A DNA stretch of 64,000 nucleotides from Nocardioides sp. zg-1228 (GCF_017086465.1 NZ_CP070961.1:3162001-3226000), one strand, 5' to 3'; numbered from the stretch's first letter, positions 28,459-37,561 are shown. Numbers and translations: made by a program. Notes: a model not told the origin generated them from the sequence alone.

Positions 28459-29373
28459 CTAGGGAGCGGGTGTCGGGATCCCCGCGAACAGGTCGTCCTC
28501 CGGCAGCGAGGTCTCGACCGTCGACTCGACCAGCTCGTAGTCCTCGGTGGGCCAGACCTTCTGCTGGATCTCGCGCGGGATCGCGAACCACATGCCGTCG
28601 GGGTCGATCTGGGTGGCGTGGGCGAGCAGGGCCTGGTCACGCACGCCGAAGTAGTCGCCGCACGGCACCCGCGTGGTGATGCGGTCGTCCCAGTCGGGCT
28701 CGCGCTTCCACGTGGCCAGCCGCTCGGCATAGGGCGACTCGAGGTCGTGGGCGAGCATCGCCTCGTGCAGGGCGTTGGTCTTCGCCCAGCTCCAGCCGTG
28801 GTGGTAGTAGAGCTTCATCGGCTGCCACGGCTCCCCCGCGTCGGGGAACCGGTCGGGGTCGCCGGCCGCGCGGTGGGCGGCCACCGAGACCTCGTGGCAG
28901 CGGATGTGGTCGGGGTGCGGGTAGCCGCCGCGCTCGTCGTAGGTCGTCAGCACGTGGGGGCGGAACTCGCGGATCAGGCGCACCAGCCGCTCGGTCGCCT
29001 CCTCCAGCGGCACCAGGGCGAAGCAGCCCTCGGGCAGGGGCGGCGGCGGGTCGCCCTCTGGCCAGCCGGAGTCGACGAAGCCGAGCCAGTCCTGCCGGAT
29101 GCCGAGGATGTCGCGGGCGCGGTGCATCTCCTCGCGACGGATCTCCGTGATGTTGTCCCAGACCTCGGGGCGGTCCATCTTGGCGTTGAGCACCGAGCCG
29201 CGCTCGCCGCCGGTGCAGGTGACGACGTGGACGTCGACACCCTCTGCGACGTACTTCGCCGTGGACGCCGCGCCCTTGCTCGACTCGTCGTCGGGGTGGG
29301 CGTGCACGTGCATGAGTCGGAGACCGGCGCGGGGCGTCTCGCGGGGGTGCCGGTCTGCGGGGGGCTGGGCCAT
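28459..29373 (-). CDS. mca: Mycothiol S-conjugate amidase
   Basis: 304-residue zinc amidase of the LmbE-like/MshB family that cleaves mycothiol conjugates of electrophiles, releasing a mercapturic acid for export. Zinc site motif HVHAHPDDE (His26, Asp29) near the N terminus and [13 protein letters not shown] later. The length and C-terminal region favour Mca over the deacetylase MshB. ATG six bases after TAGACT (29385-29380), leaderless. The divergent DUF4307 gene and greA beyond it reproduce the mycobacterial order Rv1083-mca-Rv1081c-greA. Confidence 0.93.
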   Translation of the reverse strand: MAQPPADRHPRETPRAGLRLMHVHAHPDDESSKGAASTAKYVAEGVDVHVVTCTGGERGSVLNAKMDRPEVWDNITEIRREEMHRARDILGIRQDWLGFVDSGWPEGDPPPPLPEGCFALVPLEEATERLVRLIREFRPHVLTTYDERGGYPHPDHIRCHEVSVAAHRAAGDPDRFPDAGEPWQPMKLYYHHGWSWAKTNALHEAMLAHDLESPYAERLATWKREPDWDDRITTRVPCGDYFGVRDQALLAHATQIDPDGMWFAIPREIQQKVWPTEDYELVESTVETSLPEDDLFAGIPTPAP

Positions 29374-29410
29374 GCGAGGAGTCTAGGAGGGGGGACTTAC
29401 CCTTCTGTGC

Positions 29411-29809
29411 GTGACCACCGACCTCACCGACCTCAGCGATCGCTATGGCGCCCCGGCCCGCTGGGGACGACCCGTGGCCATCGCGCTGACGGTCGTCCTG
29501 GCGGTCGTCGGGCTCACCTGGCTGGGGTGGGCGGCGTGGTTCCACGGCAGCCCCGACGTCCGCTCAGACGTCGTCACCTTCGAGGTGACCGACGACCACG
29601 AGGTGCGGGCCCGCGTCGACGTCGAGCTCGAGGACGGCGTGCAGGCGAGCTGCCGCGTACGCGCGCTCGCGGAGGACAAGACGGCCGTCGGCGAGCTGGC
29701 CTTCACCCCCGTCGACGGCGTCAACGAGGTCGTGATCCGCACCGAGCGCCGGGCGACGTCGGTCGAGAAGCTCGGCTGCACCGCGCCCGGCCAGCCCCGG
29801 CCGCGCTGA
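29411..29809 (+). CDS. DUF4307-like membrane-anchored protein
   Basis: 132 residues with a short cytoplasmic N terminus containing LSDRYG, one membrane helix (about 22-44), then an extracytoplasmic beta-rich domain. Corresponds in size, topology and position to the DUF4307 proteins between mca and greA in actinobacteria (Rv1081c). Function unknown. GTG start 7 nt after TACCCT (29398-29403), so probably leaderless and divergent from mca with a gap of only 37 bp. Confidence 0.85.
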   Translation: MTTDLTDLSDRYGAPARWGRPVAIALTVVLAVVGLTWLGWAAWFHGSPDVRSDVVTFEVTDDHEVRARVDVELEDGVQASCRVRALAEDKTAVGELAFTPVDGVNEVVIRTERRATSVEKLGCTAPGQPRPR

Positions 29810-29988
29810 CCGTCGGCCTGCACTTTTGCGCCAGTCTTGCTAACCTGAGCGTTCTGCCCGTCCGGGTGCGCTGGCCGACGTCCGTCGCCGCGCCCACTCC
29901 GATCGGACGGAAGACCCACCACACCGACCCCATGCAGGGCGGCTGAGGCACACCCTCGTCCAGTTACCACGTGAGCAGGAGCACCGAC

Positions 29989-30480
29989 ATGACCGACCAG
30001 GGCACCATCTGGCTGACCCAGGAGGCCTACGACAAGCTGCAGGCCGAGCTCGAGGACCTCAAGGGACCCAAGCGCCAGGAGATCATCGAGCGCATCTCGG
30101 CCGCCCGCGACGAGGGTGACCTCAAGGAGAACGGCGGCTACCACGCCGCCAAGGACGAGCAGGGCAAGCAGGAGGCCCGCATCCGCCAGCTCGAGGACAT
30201 GCTGCGCAAGGCCGAGGTCGGCGAGACCCCGCCCAACGACGGCGTGGTCGAGCCCGGCATGGTCGTCACCGTCGACTTCGGTGGCGGCGACCACGAGAAG
30301 TTCCTCCTCGGTGCTCGCGAGAACCTCAGCGAGGGCGACGAGCTCGACGTCTACTCCCCGCAGTCCGCGATGGGCGCGGCGATCAACGGCCGCTCGCGCG
30401 GCGACGAGGTCACCTACACCGCGCCCAACGGCAAGGAGCTCAGCGTCACGATCGTGGACGCGGAGCCCTACAAGGCCTGA
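29989..30480 (+). CDS. greA: Transcription elongation factor GreA
   Basis: 163 residues, usual length. The N-terminal coiled coil includes RISAARDEGDLKENGGYHAAKDEQ, the acidic tip (Asp-Glu-Gly-Asp-Leu) that enters the RNA polymerase secondary channel and stimulates transcript cleavage. The C-terminal FKBP-like domain ends PNGKELSVTIVDAEPYKA. The ATG at 29989 has AGGAG upstream; a GTG six codons earlier is less likely. The 179-base gap before it contains TAACCT (29841-29846) as a possible -10 and a leader of about 140 bases with a weak stem. Confidence 0.96.
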   Translation: MTDQGTIWLTQEAYDKLQAELEDLKGPKRQEIIERISAARDEGDLKENGGYHAAKDEQGKQEARIRQLEDMLRKAEVGETPPNDGVVEPGMVVTVDFGGGDHEKFLLGARENLSEGDELDVYSPQSAMGAAINGRSRGDEVTYTAPNGKELSVTIVDAEPYKA

Positions 30481-30731
30481 GCGCGTCGCCACCGCCCGCC
30501 ACCCCGGCGCACCGAGGCGGGCGGTGGCGCGTACTCCCGTGGTGCCCGCTGCCGCGGCCCGGCCGCACTGCGGTCGTTGCTGCTGCGCTCCGCACGTGCT
30601 CCGGCCAGCTCCGTGGGGTAGTCCGACACCTGGAGGGGGTTGCAACCGCCTCCAGGTGTCGGAGTCCCCGCTCGAGCGGGGACTCCGACCGACCCACGCC
30701 GAGGAAAGACGCGGAGCCCTACAGGGCCTGA
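30457..30731. repeat. Duplicated greA 3' end flanking two nested palindromes
   Basis: The last 24 bases of greA (30457-30480) recur at 30708-30731 with one mismatch. Between the copies lie the greA terminator, a 42-bp near-perfect palindrome (30622-30663, one mismatched pair) and a 32-bp perfect palindrome (30658-30689, centre CTCGAG) that overlaps it by six bases. The rest, 30530-30621, shows nothing recognisable. The block separates convergent greA and the threonine ammonia-lyase gene. The direct repeats suggest a duplication or insertion event; the palindromes may also serve as bidirectional terminators. Confidence 0.75.
30487..30529 (+). terminator. GC-rich terminator hairpin after greA
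   Basis: 14-bp perfect stem: CGCCACCGCCCGCC (30487-30500) pairs with GGCGGGCGGTGGCG (30516-30529) around a 15-base loop, starting six bases after the greA stop. No T-run follows, as is common in high-GC actinobacteria. Confidence 0.8.
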
Positions 30732-30740
30732 CCGGCCCGC

Positions 30741-31952
30741 TCAGGAGTCGACGCGGTAGCCGCGCTCGCGCAGCCGTTGCACCAGGTGCGCGGCGTGCGG
30801 CTCGCCGCGCGTCTCGAGCTGGATGCGCACCTCCACCTCGTTGAGGTGCAGCGAGGGTGAGAGCCGCTCGTGCGCCACCTCGAGCACGTTGGCACCCTCG
30901 GCGCCCACCTCGGAGAGGAGGGACGCCAGGCCGCCCGGCAGGTCGGGGATGCACACGCGCAGGTAGAGGTAGCGCCCGGCCGAGGCGAGGCCGTGGCGGA
31001 TCACCTTGCCGAGCAGGAGCGGGTCGATGTTGCCGCCCGAGAGCACCGCCACCGCCGGCGTCTCGAAGCCGACCGGGTTGTCGAGCAGCGCCGCGACGGC
31101 GGCCGCGCCGGCCGGCTCGACGACCTGCTTGGCGCGCTCGACGAGCGCGAGCAGCGCACGCGAGAGTGACTCCTCGGAGACCGTGACGACCTCGTCGACG
31201 TGGTCGCGCACGGCCGCGAAGGTGATGTCGCCGGGCATCCCGACGGCGATGCCGTCCGCCATCGTGCTCATCGACTCCAGCGGCACCGGGCACCCGGCCG
31301 CGAGCGACCCGGGGTAGGCGGCCGCCCCCTCGGCCTGCACCCCCACCACCCGGACGTCGGGGCGCAGCGCCTTGATCGCGATCGCGACCCCGGCGAGCAG
31401 CCCGCCGCCGCCGGTCGGCACCAGCACCGTGCGTACGTCGGGCGCCTGCTCGAGCACCTCGAGCCCGAGGGTGCCCTGCCCGGCCACGATGTCGGCGTGG
31501 TCGAAGGGGTGGATGAGCACCGCCCCGGTCTCCTCGGCGAACCGGCGGGCTGCGACGAGCGAGTCCTCGAGGTAGCGGCCGTGGAACACCACCGCCGCGC
31601 CGTAGCCGCGGGTCGCGTTCTCCTTGGGGATCGGTGCCCCCTCCGGCATGAAGACGGTCGCGGGGATGCCGAGCTTGGCGGCGGCGAGCGCCACGCCCTG
31701 GGCGTGGTTGCCGGCGGAGGCCGCGACGACGCCGTTGGCCCGCTCCTCCGGGGACAGGCGGGCCATCCGCACGTAGGCCCCTCGTGACTTGAATGAGCCC
31801 GTGCGCTGGAGGTTCTCGCACTTCAGCGCGACCGGGCCGCCGACCAGCGCGGAGAGCCAGCGTGACTCCTCCATGGGCGTGGTCACGGTGACGCCGTCGA
31901 GCATCTCGCGCGCGGCGACGATGTCGGCGAGGGAGACCTGCGGGGCGGTCAT
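30741..31952 (-). CDS. ilvA: Threonine ammonia-lyase
   Basis: 403-residue PLP enzyme converting threonine to 2-oxobutyrate and ammonia. The PLP lysine is Lys55 in TGSFKSRGA; the phosphate-binding loop is TGGGGLLAG and SGGNIDP lies near the end of the catalytic domain. The C-terminal 75 residues look like an ACT-type regulatory domain (LYLRVCIPDLPGGLASLLSEVG), so it may be allosterically controlled. The length fits the short TdcB-like form with one ACT domain rather than long IlvA. The ATG overlaps the stop of the permease gene (ATGA); last gene of the metB operon. Confidence 0.92.
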   Translation of the reverse strand: MTAPQVSLADIVAAREMLDGVTVTTPMEESRWLSALVGGPVALKCENLQRTGSFKSRGAYVRMARLSPEERANGVVAASAGNHAQGVALAAAKLGIPATVFMPEGAPIPKENATRGYGAAVVFHGRYLEDSLVAARRFAEETGAVLIHPFDHADIVAGQGTLGLEVLEQAPDVRTVLVPTGGGGLLAGVAIAIKALRPDVRVVGVQAEGAAAYPGSLAAGCPVPLESMSTMADGIAVGMPGDITFAAVRDHVDEVVTVSEESLSRALLALVERAKQVVEPAGAAAVAALLDNPVGFETPAVAVLSGGNIDPLLLGKVIRHGLASAGRYLYLRVCIPDLPGGLASLLSEVGAEGANVLEVAHERLSPSLHLNEVEVRIQLETRGEPHAAHLVQRLRERGYRVDS

Positions 31953-33322
31953 GACGGGTCCTTCTCGTCGGGGTCGGGCGCTTCGGGGCCGGCGAGCGGG
32001 CTGTCGTCGTCGGGGACCTCGTCGGCCTCGGTGGGCGGTGGCCCGATGTCCTCGTCGAGGGCCTCGTCGTGGTCCTCCTCACCGATCTCGGTGTAGGACG
32101 CGAGGTGCTGGGCGACCGCGTTGCCGGCCGCGGCGAGGGGGACGGCGATGAGCGCGCCGGCGACGCCCGCGACCAGCACGCCGCACCCGATCGCCACGAT
32201 CACGCCGAGGGGGTGCAGCGAGACGAAGCGGCCCATCAGGAACGGCTGCAGGACGTGGCCCTCCACCTGCTGCACCAGGATCACGCCGCCGAGCATCAGC
32301 AGCGCCGTCCACGGGCCCTGGTCGACCAGCGCGACGAGCACGGCGACCGTGCCGGCCACGGTGGCGCCGATCATCGGCACGAACGCGCCGAGGAAGACGA
32401 GCACGCCGATGGCCACGACGAAGGGCACCTGCAGGAAGTAGGCCACGATCATGATGCCGATGGCGTCGGCGAGCGCCACCAGCACCGTGGCCCGCACGAA
32501 CTGCGTCAGCGACACCCAGGCGACCCGTCCCGAGGCGTCGACGCGCTCGCGCGCGGCCCGCGGGGCGAGGCGGACCAGCCACGACCAGATGCGCTCGCCG
32601 TCGGCGAGGAAGAAGTAGGTGGAGAACAGCACGATGAACAAGCCCGCGACCACGTGTCCGAGTGCCGTGCCGACCTCGGTGGCGCGGGTGACCACGCCGT
32701 CGGCGCCGGTGCTTCCGGAGACGGCGGACTGCACCTGCTTGATGTAGCCGTCGAGCTGGGAGTCGGAGACGTTGAGGGGCCCGGTGCGCAGCCAGTCGCG
32801 GACCTGGCCGAGGCCGGTGACGACCGAGTCGGCGAGGTCACTGGCGCCCTGCGCGACCTGCTGGCCGACGAAGGTGAGCAGCAGGGCGACGGTGCCGATC
32901 CCGACGATCATGACCATGCCCGTCGCGAGCCCACGTGGCACCCCGACCCGCCGCAGCCACACGACGAGCGGCGACGCCATCGCCGCGAACAGCAGCGCGA
33001 TCGCGATCGGCAGGGTGATCACGGCGAAGTAGCGCAGCGTCCAGAGCAGGCCGAGACCGGCGACCACGATGACGATGAGGCGCCAGGACCACGCCGCGGC
33101 CAGGTCGAGCCCCCACGGCACCTGGGCGCGGCTGAAGTTGGACGGCCCGGTGGTGAAGGCGGGCTCGGACCGGCGCTCGGCGCGTCCCTGCGCCCACTGG
33201 CTGACGATGCGCTCGGCGAGACCGTCCTCCTCGCGAGCCAGCGCGGCGAAGAAGCGGCGTCGCCCCGACTCGACCTCGGTGTCGCCGGGGACGTCGGACG
33301 CGGGCCTGCCGTGATCGCTCAC
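31949..33322 (-). CDS. AI-2E-family transporter
   Basis: 457-residue polytopic protein of the AI-2E (TqsA/PerM) family. A hydrophilic N terminus of about 90 residues is followed by around eight membrane segments, with the family pattern FLGAFVPMIGATVAGTVAVLVAL and a highly acidic 50-residue C-terminal tail. Function in actinobacteria is not settled; some members move autoinducer-2, others ions. The GTG at 33322 is favoured because TAGCGT (33335-33330), inside the end of the MutL gene, ends 7 nt upstream. A GTG three codons earlier that overlaps the MutL stop is an alternative. It is also in the metB operon. Confidence 0.88.
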   Translation of the reverse strand: MSDHGRPASDVPGDTEVESGRRRFFAALAREEDGLAERIVSQWAQGRAERRSEPAFTTGPSNFSRAQVPWGLDLAAAWSWRLIVIVVAGLGLLWTLRYFAVITLPIAIALLFAAMASPLVVWLRRVGVPRGLATGMVMIVGIGTVALLLTFVGQQVAQGASDLADSVVTGLGQVRDWLRTGPLNVSDSQLDGYIKQVQSAVSGSTGADGVVTRATEVGTALGHVVAGLFIVLFSTYFFLADGERIWSWLVRLAPRAARERVDASGRVAWVSLTQFVRATVLVALADAIGIMIVAYFLQVPFVVAIGVLVFLGAFVPMIGATVAGTVAVLVALVDQGPWTALLMLGGVILVQQVEGHVLQPFLMGRFVSLHPLGVIVAIGCGVLVAGVAGALIAVPLAAAGNAVAQHLASYTEIGEEDHDEALDEDIGPPPTEADEVPDDDSPLAGPEAPDPDEKDPS

Positions 33323-33327
33323 GTCGC

Positions 33328-34749
33328 TCACGCTACCGATCCCCCCGTGGCCCTGAGACCACCCAACAGTCGGTGTGCCGCGACCGGGTGGTCCGCGGCG
33401 AGCAGACCGGCGGCCGCGAGGACGTAGTCGTGGTCCACCACGACGCGTGGCGCGCGGGGCAGCTGCCAGCCGCCCTCGAAGGCGTCGCCGGTGGCCGGCA
33501 CCAGCACGCGTCGTACGGCGTCGGGCCCGCCGTGGCGCAGCGCCCCGCCCGAGCCGACGAGCAGGTCGACCTCGCGGAGGTCCTTCCCGCTGCGCTCGAC
33601 CACCCGGCCCTCGGGGCTCACCACGACCTTGCTCCGCCCCGCGTGGCGCTCGAGCGCGATCCGGACCGCGGCCGCGGCGATGGCGAGGTCGGCCTCCTGC
33701 TCGGCGTCGCTGTCGGGCAGGAGGTCGGGGCGCTCGCGACGGCGTACGGCGGCTTCGTGCAGGTCGTCGCGGCCGGCCGCCTCGACCGTCGAGATCGCCG
33801 ACCAGCGCATGCCGAGGTCGCCCTCGACCGTGCGGGTCACCGGGGTGGTCGCGACGACCTCGCGGGCCAGGCCGCTGTCCTCCGGGTCGAGCTCGACGAC
33901 GCTGTGGACGTCGGTGGTCGCGCCGCCCACGTCGACGACCACGACGTCGCCGGCGCCCGGGTGCTCGTCGTCGAGGCCGCGCGCGAGCAGCTCGACGCCG
34001 GTGAGCACGACGTCGGGCGTGGCGCCGCGCACCATGTCGGTGAAGGTGCGCCCGCGCGCGTCGGTGCGGCTGCTGAGGTGCTTGCCGCCGATGACGTGGC
34101 TGAGGAAGATCTCGCGGATGGCGCGGCGCGCGCCGTCGGGAGCCAGGACCCCGATGCGCGGCACGACGTTGTCGGCGAGGACGTGGGGCGTGCCGGAGGC
34201 GGCGAGCAGCTCGGCGACCACCGGCTGCGACTCGACGTTGCCGGCCACCACGACCGGTCCCGGCCACGGGACGTCGGACAGGAACCGGGCGTCGCCCTCC
34301 AGCACCTCGGCGTTGCCGCCGTCGGTGCCGCCGACCAGCAGGACGACGTCGGGCTCGGCGGCCCGGAGCCGCTCGAGCCCGGTGGCGTCGAGGCCGCCGT
34401 GCAGGACGAGCACGACCTTGCCGCCGCTGGAGAGGGCGACCCGCCGGCCCGCCTCGGCGGTGACCAGCTCCTCGTTGCCCACGACCGCGATCCGCAGCCC
34501 GCCGCCGGCCGACGAGCAGGCGAGGACGTCGGCATCGATGGCACCGGGGTCCTGCTCGGCCAGCGCCGCCAGGCAGGCGTCGTAGCCGTCGAGGACGTCG
34601 CCGTCACCCCCGGCGTCGGGGAGGGTGGTGGGGTGGCTCGCGGTCGCGAGCAGCTCCCCCGTCGCGGCGTCGACCAGCGCCGCCTTGGTGAAGGTCGACC
34701 CGAAGTCGACGCAGACGACGCGGGTCTCCGCCGCGTCGGGAGGGGGCAC
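33328..34749 (-). CDS. Orphan MutL-family actin-like ATPase
   Basis: 473-residue protein of the glutamate mutase MutL/GlmL family, an ASKHA ATPase. The phosphate-1 motif is VVCVDFGSTFTKAALVD and the second is VVVVDVGGATTDVHSV. The clostridial member is thought to reactivate the B12-dependent glutamate mutase encoded beside it, but no MutS/MutE subunit or other B12 enzyme gene is present here. GTG start three bases after the cystathionine gamma-synthase stop, so the two are co-transcribed. The target enzyme is therefore unknown. One idea is a B12 mutase in 2-oxobutyrate/propionate metabolism (inference). Confidence 0.9.
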   Translation of the reverse strand: MPPPDAAETRVVCVDFGSTFTKAALVDAATGELLATASHPTTLPDAGGDGDVLDGYDACLAALAEQDPGAIDADVLACSSAGGGLRIAVVGNEELVTAEAGRRVALSSGGKVVLVLHGGLDATGLERLRAAEPDVVLLVGGTDGGNAEVLEGDARFLSDVPWPGPVVVAGNVESQPVVAELLAASGTPHVLADNVVPRIGVLAPDGARRAIREIFLSHVIGGKHLSSRTDARGRTFTDMVRGATPDVVLTGVELLARGLDDEHPGAGDVVVVDVGGATTDVHSVVELDPEDSGLAREVVATTPVTRTVEGDLGMRWSAISTVEAAGRDDLHEAAVRRRERPDLLPDSDAEQEADLAIAAAAVRIALERHAGRSKVVVSPEGRVVERSGKDLREVDLLVGSGGALRHGGPDAVRRVLVPATGDAFEGGWQLPRAPRVVVDHDYVLAAAGLLAADHPVAAHRLLGGLRATGGSVA

Positions 34750-34752
34750 GCC

Positions 34753-35913
34753 TCAGCCCAGGGCGCGGTCGAGGTCGGCGAGCAGGTCGTCGACGCTCTC
34801 GATGCCGACGCTCAGCCGGACCAGGTCGTCGGGCACCTCGAGGTCGGTGCCCGCGACGCTGGCGTGGGTCATCCTCCCGGGGTGCTCGATGAGCGACTCG
34901 ACGCCGCCGAGGGACTCCCCGAGGGTGAACACCTCGGCGCGCTCGCAGACGGCCAGGGCCCGCTCGACGCCGCCGGCGACGCGGAAGGAGACCATCCCGC
35001 CGAAGCGCCTCATCTGGCGGGCCGCGACCTCGTGGCCGGGGTGCGCGGCGAGACCGGGATAGATCACCTGGTCGACGCGCTCGTCGCCGTCGAGGAAGTC
35101 GACGATCCGCTCCGCGTTGTCGCAGTGGCGGTCCATCCGCACGCCGAGGGTCTTGAGGCCGCGGTGGGTGAGGAACGCGTCGAAGGGGCCGGCCACCGCA
35201 CCCATGGCGTTCTGGTGGAAGCCGATCTTCTCGGCGAGCTCGAGGTCGCGCACCACCACCGCTCCCCCGACGACGTCGCTGTGCCCGCCGACGTACTTGG
35301 TCGTGGAGTGCACCACCACGTCGGCGCCCAGCGTCAGGGGCTGCTGGAGGTAGGGCGAGGCGAAGGTGTTGTCGATCACCAGCAGCGCGCCGGAGTCGTG
35401 GGCGACCCGCGCGAGCGCCTCGATGTCGCCGACGGTGAGCATCGGGTTGGTGGGGGTCTCCACCCACACCAGCTTGGTGCGGCCGGGCTCGATCGCCGCG
35501 GCCACGGCCTCGGTGTCGGCGACCGACGCCGAGCTGTGGTCGGTGCCCCACACCTTGGCGACCTTGTCGAACAGCCGGTGGGTGCCGCCGTAGGCGTCGT
35601 CGGGGATGACGACGTGGTCGCCGGGCCGGGTCAGCGCCCGGATGATCGCGTCCTCCGCGGCGAGGCCGGAGGCGAAGGCGAAGCCCCGCTCGCCGTCCTC
35701 GACGGCCGCGAGCGCGCCCTCGAGTGCCGTACGCGTGGGGTTGGCGGAGCGGCTGTACTCGTAGCCGCCGCGCAGTCCTCCGACGCCGTCCTGCTTGTAG
35801 GTGCTGCTGGCGTAGATGGGCGGGTTGACCGCCCCCGTCATCGCGTCGGGCTCGTAGCCGGCGTGGATCGCACGCGTCTCGAACCCGGCCTTGTTGGCGC
35901 GTTCCTGGGTCAC
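34753..35913 (-). CDS. metB: Cystathionine gamma-synthase
   Basis: 386-residue PLP enzyme of Cys/Met metabolism. The PLP lysine is Lys206 in HSTTKYVGGHSDVVGG; YEYSRSANPTRTALE and ETPTNPML are family signatures. It makes cystathionine from an acylated homoserine and cysteine, or may act as a gamma-lyase giving 2-oxobutyrate; sequence alone does not separate these. GTG start six bases after TACGCT (35925-35920), leaderless. First gene of an operon with MutL, AI-2E-type permease and threonine ammonia-lyase. The metB-greA-mca neighbourhood is also seen in mycobacteria. Confidence 0.9.
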   Translation of the reverse strand: MTQERANKAGFETRAIHAGYEPDAMTGAVNPPIYASSTYKQDGVGGLRGGYEYSRSANPTRTALEGALAAVEDGERGFAFASGLAAEDAIIRALTRPGDHVVIPDDAYGGTHRLFDKVAKVWGTDHSSASVADTEAVAAAIEPGRTKLVWVETPTNPMLTVGDIEALARVAHDSGALLVIDNTFASPYLQQPLTLGADVVVHSTTKYVGGHSDVVGGAVVVRDLELAEKIGFHQNAMGAVAGPFDAFLTHRGLKTLGVRMDRHCDNAERIVDFLDGDERVDQVIYPGLAAHPGHEVAARQMRRFGGMVSFRVAGGVERALAVCERAEVFTLGESLGGVESLIEHPGRMTHASVAGTDLEVPDDLVRLSVGIESVDDLLADLDRALG

Positions 35914-35994
35914 CCGGCGAGCGTAGTCCCCGCGCGGGGATGGGGCCCCGCCCGGGGACTGCGGAGCTGGGTGTGGTGCCGTCCTGCTGGTCGT

Positions 35995-36753
35995 TCAGGG
36001 AGCCGCGGCGTCGCCCTCGACGCCGCGGTTCACCGCTGCGGGCGCCGACGCAGCGAAGCCCGCGCTCACGACGGGCGAGCCCGGGCGCATCGCCCAGGTC
36101 CCGCGGAACCACGCCGTGGTGGCGCTGTTCGTCTGCGAGCCGACGATCGTCGCCCCGTAGGCGGCGGACCCAGCGGTCACGGTCCCCGGGTTGAAGACGT
36201 CCTTCCCGCCCACGTTGGCCGAGCCGCTCTCGAAGACGCACAGGTGGCCGGGCGCCGCGTTGGGGGCCGCCACGGATCCCGAGCAGCCTGCCGGCACCGG
36301 GGCCCCGACTCCGATGTAGTGCGCCTCCGGCGGAGTGGCGAGGGTGAAGCCGAAGTCGACGGACTGACTCAGCAGGGTCGTGCCCGGCGCGACCTGGTGC
36401 AGGTAGACGCCGCGGAGGAGGCCGGGCGCCGCGGCGTACCGCGCGTCGCTCTCCGCCTTCGTGTAGGACGCCCCCGCGCCGGCGTACCTGGCGTCGCTCT
36501 CACCCTTGGAGTAGCCCGAGCCGGCGGGCTCGTAGGAGCCCTTCGGCTGGTAGGCCGCGTCGCTCTGCTTCTTGGTGCGGTAGCGCTTGTCGGCCAGGGG
36601 CCGCAGCTCCTTCTTCCAGACCTTCTTCCACTGCGTGGCGACCGCGCTGCTGACCTCGGCGCCGGCGGGGGTGACGGCCATCAGGCCGCCCCCGACCACG
36701 ACACCGACGAGGGCGCCCACGAGGAGCTGCTTGACTGATCGACGTGAGGACAT
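35995..36753 (-). CDS. Secreted protein with YxKxESDARY repeats
   Basis: 252 residues. A signal peptide or anchor with cleavage after AGA (about residue 32) is followed by a basic segment QWKKVWKKELRPLADKRY. Then come three short repeats (RYRTKKQSDAAY, GYSKGESDARY, SYTKAESDARY). The C-terminal 130 residues are Gly/Ala/Val-rich and probably beta-structured, with two cysteines. The repeat resembles the YTKAESDARY-type linkers of phage tail fibres. Function unknown; likely cell-surface or secreted. ATG with GGGAG upstream. Stand-alone gene. Confidence 0.78.
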   Translation of the reverse strand: MSSRRSVKQLLVGALVGVVVGGGLMAVTPAGAEVSSAVATQWKKVWKKELRPLADKRYRTKKQSDAAYQPKGSYEPAGSGYSKGESDARYAGAGASYTKAESDARYAAAPGLLRGVYLHQVAPGTTLLSQSVDFGFTLATPPEAHYIGVGAPVPAGCSGSVAAPNAAPGHLCVFESGSANVGGKDVFNPGTVTAGSAAYGATIVGSQTNSATTAWFRGTWAMRPGSPVVSAGFAASAPAAVNRGVEGDAAAP

Positions 36754-36910
36754 CAGGGATCTCCCTTGCGCAGGATGAGCTGGGAGACCTCACGGTCCTC
36801 CCCCGGCGCGGGAGGGCACATCGGGGACAGCACGACGTCTAGACCGCGTAGAACCACGTACGCGCCGCCTGCCACAGCGCGGCCCTTGCCTCGCGAGCGA
36901 CACTGGAGCC

Positions 36911-37561
36911 ATGTTCGGTTTCGGCAAGCCCACCACCCTGCCCACCCCCGACCAGGCGCTCCCGGGGCGTGAGCAGCAGCCCTGGACCCTGGGCGAGCAC
37001 GTGGTGCTGCACACCCCCGTCGTCAGCGACGAGGTCCCCGAGGGGCACGAGGTCGCGATCCTCGGCCTGGGCTGCTTCTGGGGCGCGGAGGAGGTCTACT
37101 GGCAGATCCCCGGCGTCTGGTCGACGTCGGTCGGCTACGCCGGCGGCAGCACCCCCCACCCGACCTACGAGGAGGTCTGCAGCGGACAGACCGGCCACAC
37201 CGAGGCGATCCGCGTCGTCTTCGACCCCTCCGTCGTCTCCTACGCCGACCTGCTGAAGAAGTTCTTCGAGATCCACGACCCGACCCAGGGCATGCGCCAG
37301 GGCAACGACGTCGGCACCCAGTACCGCTCGGCGATCTACTGGACCACCCCCGAGCAGGAGCAGACTGCCCGCGAGCTGACCAAGGTCTACGGCGACGAGC
37401 TCGCCCGCCGCGGCCTGGGCGAGATCACCACCGAGATCCGCCCCGCCAGCGAGACGCCGTACTACTACGCCGAGGACCCCCACCAGCAGTACCTGGCCAA
37501 GAACCCCTTCGGCTACCGCTGCCACGCCAACACGGGCGTGAAGTTCCCCGAGACCGCCTGA
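36911..37561 (+). CDS. msrA: Peptide methionine (S)-S-oxide reductase
   Basis: 216 residues. Catalytic Cys55 in [10 protein letters not shown], preceded by a typical N-terminal extension. [21 protein letters not shown] and [17 protein letters not shown] at the C terminus match the E. coli-type enzyme with recycling cysteines. It repairs oxidised methionine in proteins. ATG six bases after GACACT (36899-36904), probably leaderless. The 157 bases before it, between divergent genes, show nothing else. Confidence 0.96.
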   Translation: MFGFGKPTTLPTPDQALPGREQQPWTLGEHVVLHTPVVSDEVPEGHEVAILGLGCFWGAEEVYWQIPGVWSTSVGYAGGSTPHPTYEEVCSGQTGHTEAIRVVFDPSVVSYADLLKKFFEIHDPTQGMRQGNDVGTQYRSAIYWTTPEQEQTARELTKVYGDELARRGLGEITTEIRPASETPYYYAEDPHQQYLAKNPFGYRCHANTGVKFPETA

